Positions 52,955 to 64,000 of a stretch of 64,000 bases of DNA are shown in pieces. The DNA is taken from contig JAJNNY010000012.1 in NCBI GenBank assembly GCA_022453515.1, forward strand, positions 434,001 to 498,000, given 5' to 3'. A program made the translations under genes and the position numbers. A model generated the notes under the pieces. The model searched no databases. It saw only the letters and a program-made list of their open reading frames with translations, and was not told the origin of the DNA. The DNA is from Astrocystis sublimbata (taxonomy: Eukaryota; Ascomycota; Sordariomycetes; Xylariales; Xylariaceae). Numbering within the stretch: position 1 is the stretch's first letter; each line of letters opens with the position of its first letter.

Positions 52955-55900
52955 TTGCTCTGGCATACGGCCATCTCGTGTCTTACACAAGTGGAGGGTT
53001 TCGGTAGCTCATCGTTGGAAGGGTGCGCCTTTTGGCCCATCGACTTCTACCGCTACATAGCTTACTTTATATTGGCTATATATAACCATGAGGTCAAGTT
53101 TGATCAAGCGTTGTTTGTGGGGCGTGCTCAAGAGCTCTCTGTATTCATTGGGACGCTCACTTCTTGGTGCCAAGCGTTGACGCGAGTTGCCAGCCTATGT
53201 CATGTACATATTTCTGTATATATGAAATGCATTGTCAATCATATGATTCTGTGCACGTATGACCTCGTGAATGCATCCTTTGGGCCAATCTGACTACCTT
53301 CCTTGAGTATCATTTGGTAGCAGCTCGATGTGGAGATGTCTTAGATTATTGAACAGTCTTCGCATTGATAATAATAGCAACATGGCTGGAACACCAAAAT
53401 GGGATCCGTAGACAACTTGAATGAAATTTATCTTCAGTTCAGAAACGCGAAATTTCAAGAATACTAGACTATATGTAGTTGTCGTCAGAATTCTCAGCGG
53501 CTCAATTACTTGCAACAAGAAGCTAGACACCAAGTTCCTTCTATGTGATCTATTTGTCCTTTCTTGAGCCAACGAACTGTTTAGTATAATTTCGTCGACT
53601 TGCCGCCAATTGTTTGACTATGTGTAACATTTTCTCTTGCACAGCTTCAGAGACTTCACCAAGTAACTCGAGGTCGATTTCACTTCCAATTATCCCTACG
53701 TTGAGCAGCATCAGAGCAGTGACGTATCTACCTATCCTTGTTACTTACACAGCATGAATTATTTGAATCGGTGAAACGTACAAGCGGGATAACAAAATTC
53801 CTAGGCAGTGTCATCTTCTTGCGCATTGGGTCTGTCTATGCATGCAAGATTAGGATACATGTTCGAATGCATTTGAACCGTATTGTATTGGACTCACGCA
53901 TTCTACCTAGGCATGTAGGAGTTACTCTATTTACTAATGGCTTACTGACAGGTTTGACCTAGAAAATAACACTGTCCAGTACATAGTCACTGCGTCTGAG
54001 CGACAAATTTGGCTAACCAGTGAAAGTCAAGAAATATGCAACAAGATTGAGGTGGCAAACACCTGGATTTTGCAAACACACATTAGTCTCGAGGATACAT
54101 CGGCTTTCTCAAGACGTAGCACCCTCGGTTGAGATACGTGGTACATAAGCAGGAGGGTTGAGATCCACGAAGATCTCACTTGGAGTAGGACGCAAGAGTT
54201 CAATTATAGCGATACACTACCATAATTTCGTCAGGCCTGAAGGTTTGTGAACTAAAAGGTATCATGCATGTAGATCTATGTGGTTTGCCGAAGCAGCTCT
54301 GTGCAAACCAGAGAAGAACAGCGGGCAATATTGATGTTGTGCCACGGCCACTGTCGAGGCCTTGTGCGGAGCTTTGCCAGCTATAGCTTCGTGGTGAGAT
54401 TTCCTGTGACATATCCGCTGAGTTTTTCCTGTACCTCCTTCGTGTTGCAGCTTGATGTAACTTTTAAAAATGCTCAGTGAGTTGCACATACATTTGAGGG
54501 GATTCTGAATATCGGAGTAGCAACATGATATTGGTAGTGTAGTAGTTGTATAAAAACTCATTTCTCTATACGAAGACTTGAGGCGAGACTGCCGTCCGTA
54601 AGTCCAAAGGATAATACCCAGTCTGAGTGCCATGGTCTAAGCGTGGACACAGCATAGGGTTACACGAGCTTACTTAAGGACGTTATCCTGCATAGGTTGT
54701 GGCACTTGACCCTTAACCAAACAAGGCTCTGAAGCAGCTAGTCGCTAAGCCCACAAGAGCGAGTATGGTATTCATCTGCTTAATGTGTACGTCAGTTCCA
54801 TTCAAATAGTGTCGTTCTTTCGACTCACTCGTAAATAAGACTACACTATTACACTGGGCCTAGTTCTCGAGTATGGAAGTTTGGGTTTGCCATGGAAGTC
54901 TGCCACCAGGAGCAGAAGATATGTAGACTTCACGACCAAGTTCCCGTGTTGACCACGGAAATCTGGATTGTAAATGACGATACTGCGAAGGTGCCAACCT
55001 CGGATGCTCCGTCCTGAGAATTGACGCAAGTACGAAGGATGCGAGACTAGCAATAAGAGTGATAAGCACATAAGTTTCATTGCGTAGCAATGCCTTGACC
55101 GGTCGAACACAGCGCCCCTTTGGTTGGCAAACAAGAAATTAAAATTCCGTGAATCTTGGTTTGCCACTCTAGTACTCCAATACAATTATTTAATAAAAGA
55201 CAAACTTGCTTTGTAACACGTTAAAAAAACTGTACGTGACACCAGGCCACCGCCTGTTTCTGAACTAGGGGCGAATATAGTCAAAGGTATTCAGACCGCA
55301 AGTCTTGGTAATGAAATTGATATAGGCTTATTTCTCGTGTGTTCGTACGGGACTACATGATTTTGTTCTTGAGCACTCCATTATGAGAATACGGTATAAC
55401 AGTATATAGCTTCATATAATGCGAGACCCGTGGTGGCTTGTTCACTTTAGCATGGCTTTCCCCTCAGCGATTCATCTGAACGTGCCCATGGCCGAAGGAG
55501 GCTTTGAAGGTCTGACAACATCTGGAAAGGCTGGATGTCACAGACGACGGTGGCCCATCTATGCCGAACTAAATGTAGAAGCTGACTTCCGCCACAATGT
55601 GTGGTTCGGCATACTGATTGAATGTCACATTCGCTGACTGACGACCGCAGAGCTCGTTTGTAACGCCAATAGAAACGCTACCGAAGTTGAGTCGGGAAGC
55701 GCTAAGCGGGCTGCCGCCACCACCGCGCTCCTCTGTATCACCTGCCCGTGTCAGGCTGGCTGCTGCTGGGCTTGGAGCCTTAAATGGTTAAAATAGAAGA
55801 ACGTGCTGCAGCCAAGGGGAAGAGGTATGGGTACGGATGCACCTCATCGCTGGATTTGAACATGAGGTTGCAATGAGACAGTGTGAGCATTGGTGCCTAT

Positions 55901-58651
55901 ATTCAGCGTTGGCTCGTGACGGAGATATTTAAAATCAGCCACACTCTACCGTACAAGAACCCCAGGCTGGCAGTCATGTTATTCGGTTATCAACTACTAC
56001 GGGGAATCTATGTGTACGCACGATGGCTCATGGCCATTCCCAGATCAAACGAATTCATGCCACGAGGAAGCTCGGATGACATAAGAACTTTCGCTCTTGT
56101 ACGAATGGGATTAGTCTATATGTGCGTTAGATCTCATGTCGCGCCAGCGAGCTTTCGTAACAATGGTCCCGTGTCAGAAAAAGGGAATCGCAGAATAAGT
56201 TGCATTGGCGGAATTTTACCATAGCCCCCCCAATTGGCAAAATACATCATTGTAAGTACGGCTCCAACAGGAGACAGCAGGCCGGTCATTTCTGATACTT
56301 TGCCTCTCGATTCCTCCACACAACCTTGGGGGCATCTGGGAATAGATTGCCAAAGGGATTGCTGTTCGTTGGGGGGTTTGCACCAGAAAGTTCGAGAAAT
56401 ATGATCTTCAACAGTCTTCATGCAGGGGGCCATAGAATCTGGAGCCTCGATGCGAAGACATACATACCTTAGACCTGTGCTTGTGGCGTAGAGGACCACT
56501 ACGCTGGGAAGCATCGTCAGCTGCAAGAACCAATCAGCCGATGGATCCGGGAAAGGGGGCCGACAAGGAGGGGGCCCAACACGGCGCAGCAGCAGCGGCC
56601 GTCTGCAGCTCAATTCGGCAACGTCGCATTCTTTAACGGGACAATGGAGGATCGCCTGAACCTGGACGTGCCACTAGGATCTTGAAACATGAGATTGGCT
56701 GCTAGCCGAATTCTTGCGATGGCAGTGGGAGAGAACATCGCTTCGGAAGAAATCCGCACCAGACCAGTACCACTACCGGCACACCTATGCTTGGCCTTGA
56801 CGAGGAGGTATGCACTTCACGATGAGCGAGATCCGTTTTCGCACATTTTGGCCAGGTCAATAGAGTGAAGTAGCCTCACATCCTCGTTGCATTGCGTGGC
56901 AAGCAAGCTGACATCGAAGCACAGGCTTGTGTGCGTCATGGAAAGAATCAGATGCTATTTTACCTTAGTGGTCACAAACTGACACGGTGCAGGCTGTCGA
57001 AATTGATCTAAGTACCTGGCGAGGACATCGAGACTCGAGAAGAGAGAGCACGTCTCCTCGTCTGTTTTCTTGAAGATTAAGGCTACCTATCATCCTGTGA
57101 CTTGTGAGTTGAAGGATCCAGCTCCAAAGCGAAAGCAAAGGCGTAATCGCCGATTGGTGCAGAATCCGATGGCCTGGTGTCCTGGCTGGATGAATATGCG
57201 TAAATAGCGAAGTACCATGCATCTCTGGTCGCCACGTTGCGGCCAGGGGCATGAGTGGCAGCGCAAGCTCGAGGTCTGTCATATTATGAACGGCAAGCCG
57301 AGGCAAGCGAGCCGGCTCTCTACGAGGTACAGTAACATCAGCAACATCCGCTGCTACCTAAGGCTACCTGCCGCGAGAGTTCTTTTTCCGTACTGTACAT
57401 GCGTACTGCATATTTAGACACCATGTGTCCTGACTTGATCTGTTTGATTATAACATCTCGCGGGAAGCTAACCAGCACGGCACGCCGGTGTGTGAGATGG
57501 GACGACGTCGTTTGGGAGCGCGCTAGATCCAATAGCGTTGTCGGATAGGAGCCGGAGCCGGGTGAGGAAGAAAGAGGAGACCCGTGGCCGAGCCTGCAAA
57601 GTTCCGGGACCCAAGTGCTGCTGGACTGACTGACTTAGACGTACGAGTAGACATCAAGGGACTCAGTTCACCATACTCACAGCACTAACACTGTCCTGGG
57701 CACGCAATCTCTTGGGCTGACGCAACGAACGTGGATACCTAAGGTCACCCAGTTGTATAAGCTGGACGGTAGAGCATCTTTTTTTTTTCTTCGACTGCAT
57801 ACGGCTGGAGGCTGTATGTGTATGTGTACTCGTACGCGTGTAAGTACTCGTATGGATATGCAGGGCCTTGCTCAAAGGATAGCGACGGTACCTTTCTTCA
57901 CCTCGCGCGAAACCTTGGCTAGTGTGGTGTACTAAGTTAGTAGTAAGCGATCCGGTCAACTGAGCGCACGGTCGGAAATCCTTCTGCATGCCGGCGGGGA
58001 TCGGCGACTCATGGACAGGCTCGACAGGTGCGCTCGAGCATGGGCTCGCTTGGGGCTCGCTCGTGCGGCGTTCGACTGTGACCATCATCATGGCCATTGT
58101 CCGGCTTCAAGTCCCGAGCAAGATGGCTATATGGCTACGCTACGGTGGTTCAGAAACCGACGTCGCAGTTGCCGTTAGCCACCCCTCGGCCAACCCTAGA
58201 GTGACTGACTATTGCCAGGCTATGTATCCATAGTATGCCATGTGGAGGCTGGCGAGCTGGACAATACCCAGATCCACATCCCGCGAATCGTCTGCTTACA
58301 TGTATGCATAGTACAAGTACCCAGCTCGGGTACTTATTTTAGGTAATTCATAGCGGGATACTGGTTGAGTGCTCGTAGCTCGGATGTCATCTACTCGTAG
58401 ACTGCATCATCCACGACACTGCTAGTAGACTCATAGGTAAGTACCTAGGCTTGCGTAATGAGCCCTGTGAGACCGATGCTGTATGCGTAGATGCAAGCGG
58501 TGCTAACGATGACTATCAACAGGGCTGATTGCAGAAGTTTACTATGTACTGGTCCGCCGGGAGCTCTCACCTTGTTCCCCAATCACATCAACTTTGCAGG
58601 AGCTGTCCAATAGACGCTATCTCCGCCGCCGTGGGCACGCGGAGAGCTTCC

Positions 58652-58696
58652 CTGTCTCGTCTGTCTCGTCTGTCTCGTCTGTCTCGTCTGTCTCGT
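58652..58696 (+). repeat. (CTGTCTCGT)5 minisatellite
   Basis: Five exact tandem copies of a 9-nt unit. Confidence 0.9.
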
Positions 58697-59511
58697 CTGT
58701 TCTGCACGAGTAAAATTGAGTTCACTAGCACGGGCGCCAAACTTGTCGAAGTCTAGCGAGGCGAGGGATGCAACGCAGGCGAGAGGCAGCGCGAGGTGGC
58801 GGCCGCTTGTGCTTGCTAGGTGCTGCACGGCTACGGGTGCACATTACGAAGGAGCTTCAGAATATTAGTACTTACTTGGGGGAAGAGCTTGTCTCTATCA
58901 GCAAGTGGTCAGCTGCTGACTCCAACCTGCTTTGGCTCGACCTACGAGTACAGTGCACACGTACTTTCCGGTGCTTGAGTAAATCACCTATTAGTAGGAG
59001 GTAGTTGGCCCTTCCTTTGACAGCGGGTATGGGCAGCCCTACTGCTTTGGCATTTGCACCTATTTAAGACCAACACAACACAACACAGCACGTCTTTGAG
59101 ATTCAGTCCCGAGACCTGGGGATGTTAGCTAAATGTTGTTGTGCTGACAGCCCTCCTGTACTATGTTATATTCCCACCCTCAAGGAACAGAGACCTATGG
59201 TATGTGCTGGAACAATGCCTCATTTTGACAGCTTTGAAAAGTATCTACTAATTTGATATCGGAACAGGATCATGGACGTTTCTGTTTCTGTACTTAGCTG
59301 GTATCCGCTCAATGGCCGACTCCGAACTCAATGAGCAGAGTGGGCTGGGTGGGTAGGGCTCGGGCCATAACCTATAGGCAGCTTGTGGTTTAGCACCAGC
59401 ACTAGGTGCACGTATGGGGTTCGAGCTTGGACATCTTTCAAGGTTGTCGCTGTTGGTAGCGGGGATGAACTAGCACTGTGAGAATAGGGCAACGGACGTT
59501 GGCTCGAGTAT

Positions 59512-59537
59512 CGAGACTCGAGACTCGAGACTCGAGA
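59512..59537 (+). repeat. (CGAGACT)3.7 tandem repeat
   Basis: Three full 7-nt units plus five bases. It contains overlapping CTCGAG palindromes. Confidence 0.85.
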
Positions 59538-60024
59538 TGGAGGATTGGCGTAAAGTTAGGATCAACCAAGAAATTGGAAGTGAGGGAGGTGAGTTATATC
59601 CCATACCACGGTGCATGCCTAGCGGGAGTCTATAGCAGGCGGCTAGTACAGAACATCATGGAGGTATACGTATACCTTCATTTAGTTATGTAGGTCCAGT
59701 TAGTACCTAACCTACTTGGCTCACTCCATTACATCCATGATGTCTCGGAGCGAGCGATTCGAGTGGTTGAAACCCAGTAAGAGCAAGAGAGGTATGGGCG
59801 TTTTGCTTGCGATCCATTACCTACCTACATGTACCTAGGTATCCGGCGTCGAAGCACGGGACACTACTGCGGGTTGCCAACGTTGAACCTTATGCTAGAT
59901 GCTGCGGCGGAACGTGGGAGATATAACCATCAACCTTGTACGCGATGAAATGAACCTGCAGCTCGAGATTTAGTTGCAACGACTCCACCGTTGCCGGTCT
60001 AGGTACTTGGTACCGACTGTGATA

Positions 60025-60048
60025 CCCCCCCCCCCCCCCCCCCCCCCC
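60025..60048 (+). repeat. homopolymer of 24 C
   Basis: Uninterrupted C run as given in the sequence. Exact length is unreliable in most sequencing methods. Confidence 0.85.
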
Positions 60049-61030
60049 GAGCCCCCCATCTGCCCCCATTCCGACAGCTGCACGGGCGAGCACAGTGCGT
60101 GCATCAGATGCAATTGGCTCTGCGACCTGCTACCTGAGGAGGTGGTCTGAGAGGTACCTCGGTAGACCTCCACTACACTTACTCCCATCCACCATCCATC
60201 CCCATCTCCTTTCCCACCCACTCATCCAGAACATCCACCCCCATACCAATGGTCCATGGATGGGCACACGGGCCATACGCCATACGCCATCGCCTACCTC
60301 TACCTCGCTACCTATCTACCTACCTAACCTGACCTGCCCGACTTAGGTGAGCATAGCTATCTCATATCAACATCCTTCTATACATATTTCTATACATACA
60401 TCTACAGGTACGTGTATAGTACAGCGCTGCCGTGCAGATCGCCCACGAGCGTTGCACTGCCTTGCGCATCGCTTCGTTCCCAAAAATACCACCTACCTGC
60501 CTACCTCCCGTGCCGGCCTGCATACATCGCACATCGCACATCGCAGCAACTGCCCGCCGCTGCCAACGTTGACGCCAGCGTGCGCTGCACGTCGTATGAC
60601 GAGTGTTCCAAATATTGCGAAACAAGTCCCGTCCCCTTCTGCTACCCTCTGCTCCCATCGAGCTTGCTGCTCCATCTGCTACAGCCGCCTCCACCGATCC
60701 ATTGCCGCAGCAGCAGCAGTAGCAGCAGCACACCACCAGCACCACCAGCGCAAGGCTGACTTTCTGCCGCCATCGCCAACCCTGTCTCTGGACACACCCC
60801 CATGTCTTGCCTGCGGCAGCCGGCAGCAACTTCAGGCGCAGGAACAGAAACAAGTCCAGCAGCGGGACAAGGAACCGCTCCCAGTGGAGAGCCTGAGCAC
60901 GGCAGCATCGATCATATAATATTCGAATATCTCCCCCGCGCGGAAGTTGGAAGCTGGGCCCTGAGAAGACGAGAGGCAGAAGATATGCGGTTCGTCCTCC
61001 TTTCTCAGACCCTCATGTTCTAGAAGTTGC

Positions 61031-61060
61031 CTTGTCTTGCCCTGTCTTGCCTTGTCTTGC
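61031..61060 (+). repeat. 3x 10-nt CTTGTCTTGC-like repeat
   Basis: Three near-identical 10-nt units (CTTGTCTTGC, CCTGTCTTGC, CTTGTCTTGC) in the probable leader of the HSF-type gene. Confidence 0.8.
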
Positions 61061-61200
61061 TTTGCTTGTCTGTGCCCGCATAGCCTACCTATCCCCCAAT
61101 CTCGAACTTGTACCCGCGCTTTTGCCTGGGCCTGCGTGTCGCCTCGCTGGCTGCATCCTTGCGTCCCTTTGTCTGCCGTCTCGGCACGCTGTTTCCAAAT

Positions 61201-63220
61201 ATGCTGATGACTTGCACCATGATAGTAGACCCGATGGCTGCTACGAATGAACATGTGCCCAGAAGCATACACGGTCGGGATCCAGAGAACGGCGTAGGCG
61301 CACGCACTATCCCCATCATCACCAGCTCCCAGACGCCAACCCCGACTATAAGGACATCGGCGCCCTCCCCGGTCGCCGGAGAGCCCATGGAAATCACCAC
61401 CCCCACCAGCTCCTCCGCCACGCAGAGCAGGAGCTCTGATGGCGACGGAAGCGACACAAACGAGCGCAAGAACGCTGTGTCCTCAGCCGAGAGAAACTCG
61501 GCCAACATGCCCAACAACTCGATGCCGGCGCCGCCGACGATACCGTCATCAACATCTGCGCCAGCTGCCGCTGCCGCTGCCGTCCACCAACCGAAGATTG
61601 TCCAGACTGCCTTCATACACAAATTATACAAGTATGTCTCTGTGAGAGTTGCATGATAGGAACAGTAGTTGATGATTCCATAGCATGTTGGAGGATCCGA
61701 ACATACAGCACCTCATTAGCTGGTCGCAATCTTCCGAGAGTTTCGTCATGTCTCCATCTCAGGACTTCTCCAAAGTCCTAGCGTACGTGGCTCATCTCTT
61801 CATCGAATGTAGTAGAACAGCAGGAACAAACGATTGATGGTACTATAGGCAATACTTCAAGCACACCAACGTCTCATCATTTGTACGCCAGCTAAACATG
61901 TATGGTTTCCATAAAGGTCGGTACCACTGTCACTCAAAAACGTCGGAGATGGATCAGGTCTCTGTGCTGACACTTGCTAGTAGTTAGCGACGTTTTCCAT
62001 ACTGGAAATCCCGAGACTGCCCTTTGGGAGTTCAAGCACGGCAACGGTAACTTCAGAAGGGGTGACCTCGTAGGACTGCGTGAGATTAAACGACGAGCGT
62101 CCCGTCATGCGCTTGTCCATCGCGAGTACGGCAACCACCAAAAGCCTACGCCATCACAGCCAGGTACCCCGGCTGAGCCAATGCCAGTCATCCACGACGG
62201 CTCAGATCCACGACTGGGTGGTATTGAACACTCGCTCTACGAGATGAACAGCAAGCTACAGCGCAGCGAAGAAAACGCCCAATATATGCACGTCAAGCAG
62301 CAAGCAATGGTCGAAGCCATCAATAGGTTGCTGCGTTTCAACCAAGAACTATCCAGAACGGTTCTGTCTCTGGTACCACCAGACAACCCAGTCCACAGAG
62401 AGGGTGAGTGTGGCTATTTGGGTGCTTCCGCATTCGGTTTTCTGATAATGTCACAGTCATTGCCCTGCAAGGCGAGATTCACCGGCAAGCTGAGATCTTC
62501 ACGAGTGTGGAGGAACCACTTGATCCTCCGGTCACAAGCAGTCGCCAGTACTTTGTCAATCTCGAAAACCCCCCCGTATCTCCTCGTCAGCTCGCGCAGG
62601 ACACACGCCCGCCGCCGCCTCAATCTAGAGGCACCAATTTCTACCGGCCGCCTGTTCCGTCCAATCTGTCCATCAACTCCCGCCGCCAGTATGGGTCAAT
62701 AAGCGGTGCCCCATCTCAATCGTCGCCGTCCCCTCTTCGATCTCAACCACCGCCACCTCCTCCTGGACCTCACTCTCTGGCGCCTGTCGAACCACCTGGT
62801 AATCTAGCTCGGCGTCACACGTCAGCGGACATTCGTGCCAATGGTTGGCACCCAGCCCCGCCATCGTATGCCGGCTCAGGCCCCCCTTCCTCACACTGGC
62901 CGTCCTCTCCGAGCCGGCTCCCCATGGAAGATCATCGACTTCGCGAGGCTCCACCCGGATACTCTCTGTCACGCCCCGCCACTCCACCTGCACCCCCCTT
63001 TTCTAATGGAAACGTTGGCAGCAATTTGGAGAGCTTGAACAGCTGGTCCTGGAACTCAGCCGCCCGAGAGAATAAGAACCTCTCTATACGAGATATTTCA
63101 ACTCCGCCCACTCGAAGAGGAAGTATGGCGCATATCTTGAACCCTACGGACACAATCGAGCGAGAGAATGAGGATGATCCTCGAGGAGATGAAGATCGCA
63201 AACGCAAGCGAATGCTATGA
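61201..63220 (+). CDS. HSF-type transcription factor, Sfl1-like
   Basis: Heat-shock-factor-family DNA-binding protein, closest in layout to fungal Sfl1 regulators of adhesion and morphology. Exons 61201-61631, 61684-61782, 61849-61916, 61984-62403 and 62457-63220, giving 593 residues. An N-terminal Ser/Thr/Pro/Ala-rich region precedes the HSF domain (about 133-240): VQTAFIHKLYNMLEDPNIQH, LISWSQSSESFVMSPSQDFS, FVRQLNMYGFHKVSDVFHTG, WEFKHGNGNFRRGDLVGLRE. The three introns inside the domain all restore it exactly. A coiled-coil-like segment follows (MNSKLQRSEENAQYMHVKQQ). The C-terminal half is Pro/Ser-rich and ends DRKRKRML, a likely nuclear signal. In-frame ATGs at 61207, 61219 and 61234 are alternative starts. 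Confidence 0.93.
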
Positions 63221-64000
63221 TCGATCCCAGCTCATTTGGCGCCTTCCAGATATATCTGGGCCAACGATTCATCATATACTCAGTTTTGATATCATGGAAC
63301 GGACTTGTAATACGTCTTGAAATTTTTTCTGGAGAGGAAAAGCTTTTTGCATAATGCTGTATGATTGGACTGGCGAGCCCTATAATGCCCGCAATGCCGT
63401 AACGCTATCATGCAATGACGTATAGCTCGCCAACTAATTCATGCGCGCGCAATCATGATTCTGTTTGCAGTTGGTGGTTTATTGTGCATCTGTGGGAATT
63501 TATTGGTTGATAATATCTCGGCGTCTTATAAAGCTTGAAAACGAAGGGCGTGCCAGGCTCTTCAACATTGAGCTATCCCATATAATCCTTCAGAGTCAGG
63601 CGATAACGCGATATTTTGTATACCTACGTTTTAGGGGGCAAAGGTACCCAGCATCCCACCCAGGAGGTGGGATGTATGTATCATTATGTCATGCCATTTC
63701 CTTGCTATACCCTTTGTAACACATAAAAGAAAACGTTCTGATATTCGTGTCAAATATACTAGTAATTCTGAATTGCGTGAGTGTAGGGGTATACACAGTT
63801 CTGCGTCTCATGTTAGTGAATCGAGTGTCCCTAGTCATTGAGATATTGAACGAGTGTGGCTGGTATCGATGATGATGAGATATAAAAGTAATACATGATA
63901 ATGATAGTACAAAACGCATAGCAGAAGAACGCGGAATTTGATGGTCTACAAGGTTTGCCGAGAGTTTTCATTTTGTCCAACGATGAATGACAACATGGAG
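63221..64000. other. right-end spacer
   Basis: 3' region of the HSF-type gene. AT-rich, no gene seen before the window ends. Confidence 0.55.

Larger units (their letters stand above)
52955..61200. other. 8.2 kb gene-poor stretch
   Basis: No frame here shows a recognisable domain or sustained codon bias. Contains simple repeats at 58652-58696, 59512-59537, 60025-60048, 60709-60730 and 61031-61060, and CCTAGGTA motifs at 58444 and 59831. The right end (from about 60.3 kb) is CT/AC-rich and is probably the promoter and long leader of the HSF-type gene. Confidence 0.55.

Noticed and set aside
55883..56224. 113-codon plus-strand frame in the gene-poor stretch
   Set aside because: No codon bias or domain; length expected by chance in 8 kb.
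59400..59445. GGGGTTCGAGCTTGG as a tRNA B-box
   Set aside because: Does not match GGTTCGANNCC at the last positions and no cloverleaf can be drawn around it.
58652..59537. Short tandem repeats as a CRISPR array
   Set aside because: Units of 7-9 nt with no spacers, in a eukaryotic genome.

Overview
This is a stretch of nuclear DNA from a filamentous ascomycete (Pezizomycotina, most likely Sordariomycetes). Evidence for this: short GT-AG introns (mostly 45-140 nt) with CTAAC/CTGAC-like branch sites, high C/G use at third codon positions, a STAND NACHT-ankyrin receptor, a HET-domain gene, a DASH-complex subunit, and a dispersed intergenic CCTAGGTA/TACCTA motif. Species and genus cannot be read from the sequence alone.

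Layout. 1-12.3 kb is housekeeping: RNA polymerase II subunit Rpb3 (cut by the window start), a U2 snRNA gene, mitochondrial GrpE (Mge1), two unrecognised proteins, and replication factor C large subunit (RFC1). 13.1-18.7 kb holds a RING protein and a 1402-residue NACHT-ankyrin protein. 20.0-28.2 kb has mitochondrial ribosomal L16 and S5, an unrecognised 524-residue protein, a small membrane protein and the DASH subunit Dad3. 28.3-36.8 kb is an island of decaying genes (tyrosine-phosphatase-like, F-box-like and HET genes, all with in-frame stops) around an intact NUDIX gene. A pair of related direct repeats lies at its two ends. 38.3-48.3 kb has a kinase-like gene, a histidine phosphatase with a PCNA-binding-like tail, an alkyltransferase-like DNA repair protein, the ribosome biogenesis factor SDA1 and a secreted GMC oxidoreductase. 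51.4-53 kb has an Mtr-type amino-acid transporter, followed by an 8 kb gene-poor stretch rich in simple repeats, then an HSF-type (Sfl1-like) transcription factor near the right end.

The genes are mostly independent loci, as usual in fungi. Points of contact: RFC1 loads PCNA, and the histidine phosphatase ends in a canonical PIP-box plus basic cluster and is convergent with the ATL repair gene. The NACHT-ankyrin and HET genes both belong to families used in fungal nonself recognition. U2 snRNA and mge1 are divergent and share one intergenic promoter region.

The most unusual gene structures are two very small exons that restore conserved protein sequence: 11 nt in SDA1 and 6 nt in the GMC oxidoreductase. 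Exon coordinates are hand-derived from reading-frame continuity, splice consensus and family similarity recalled from knowledge. No alignment or RNA data were used.
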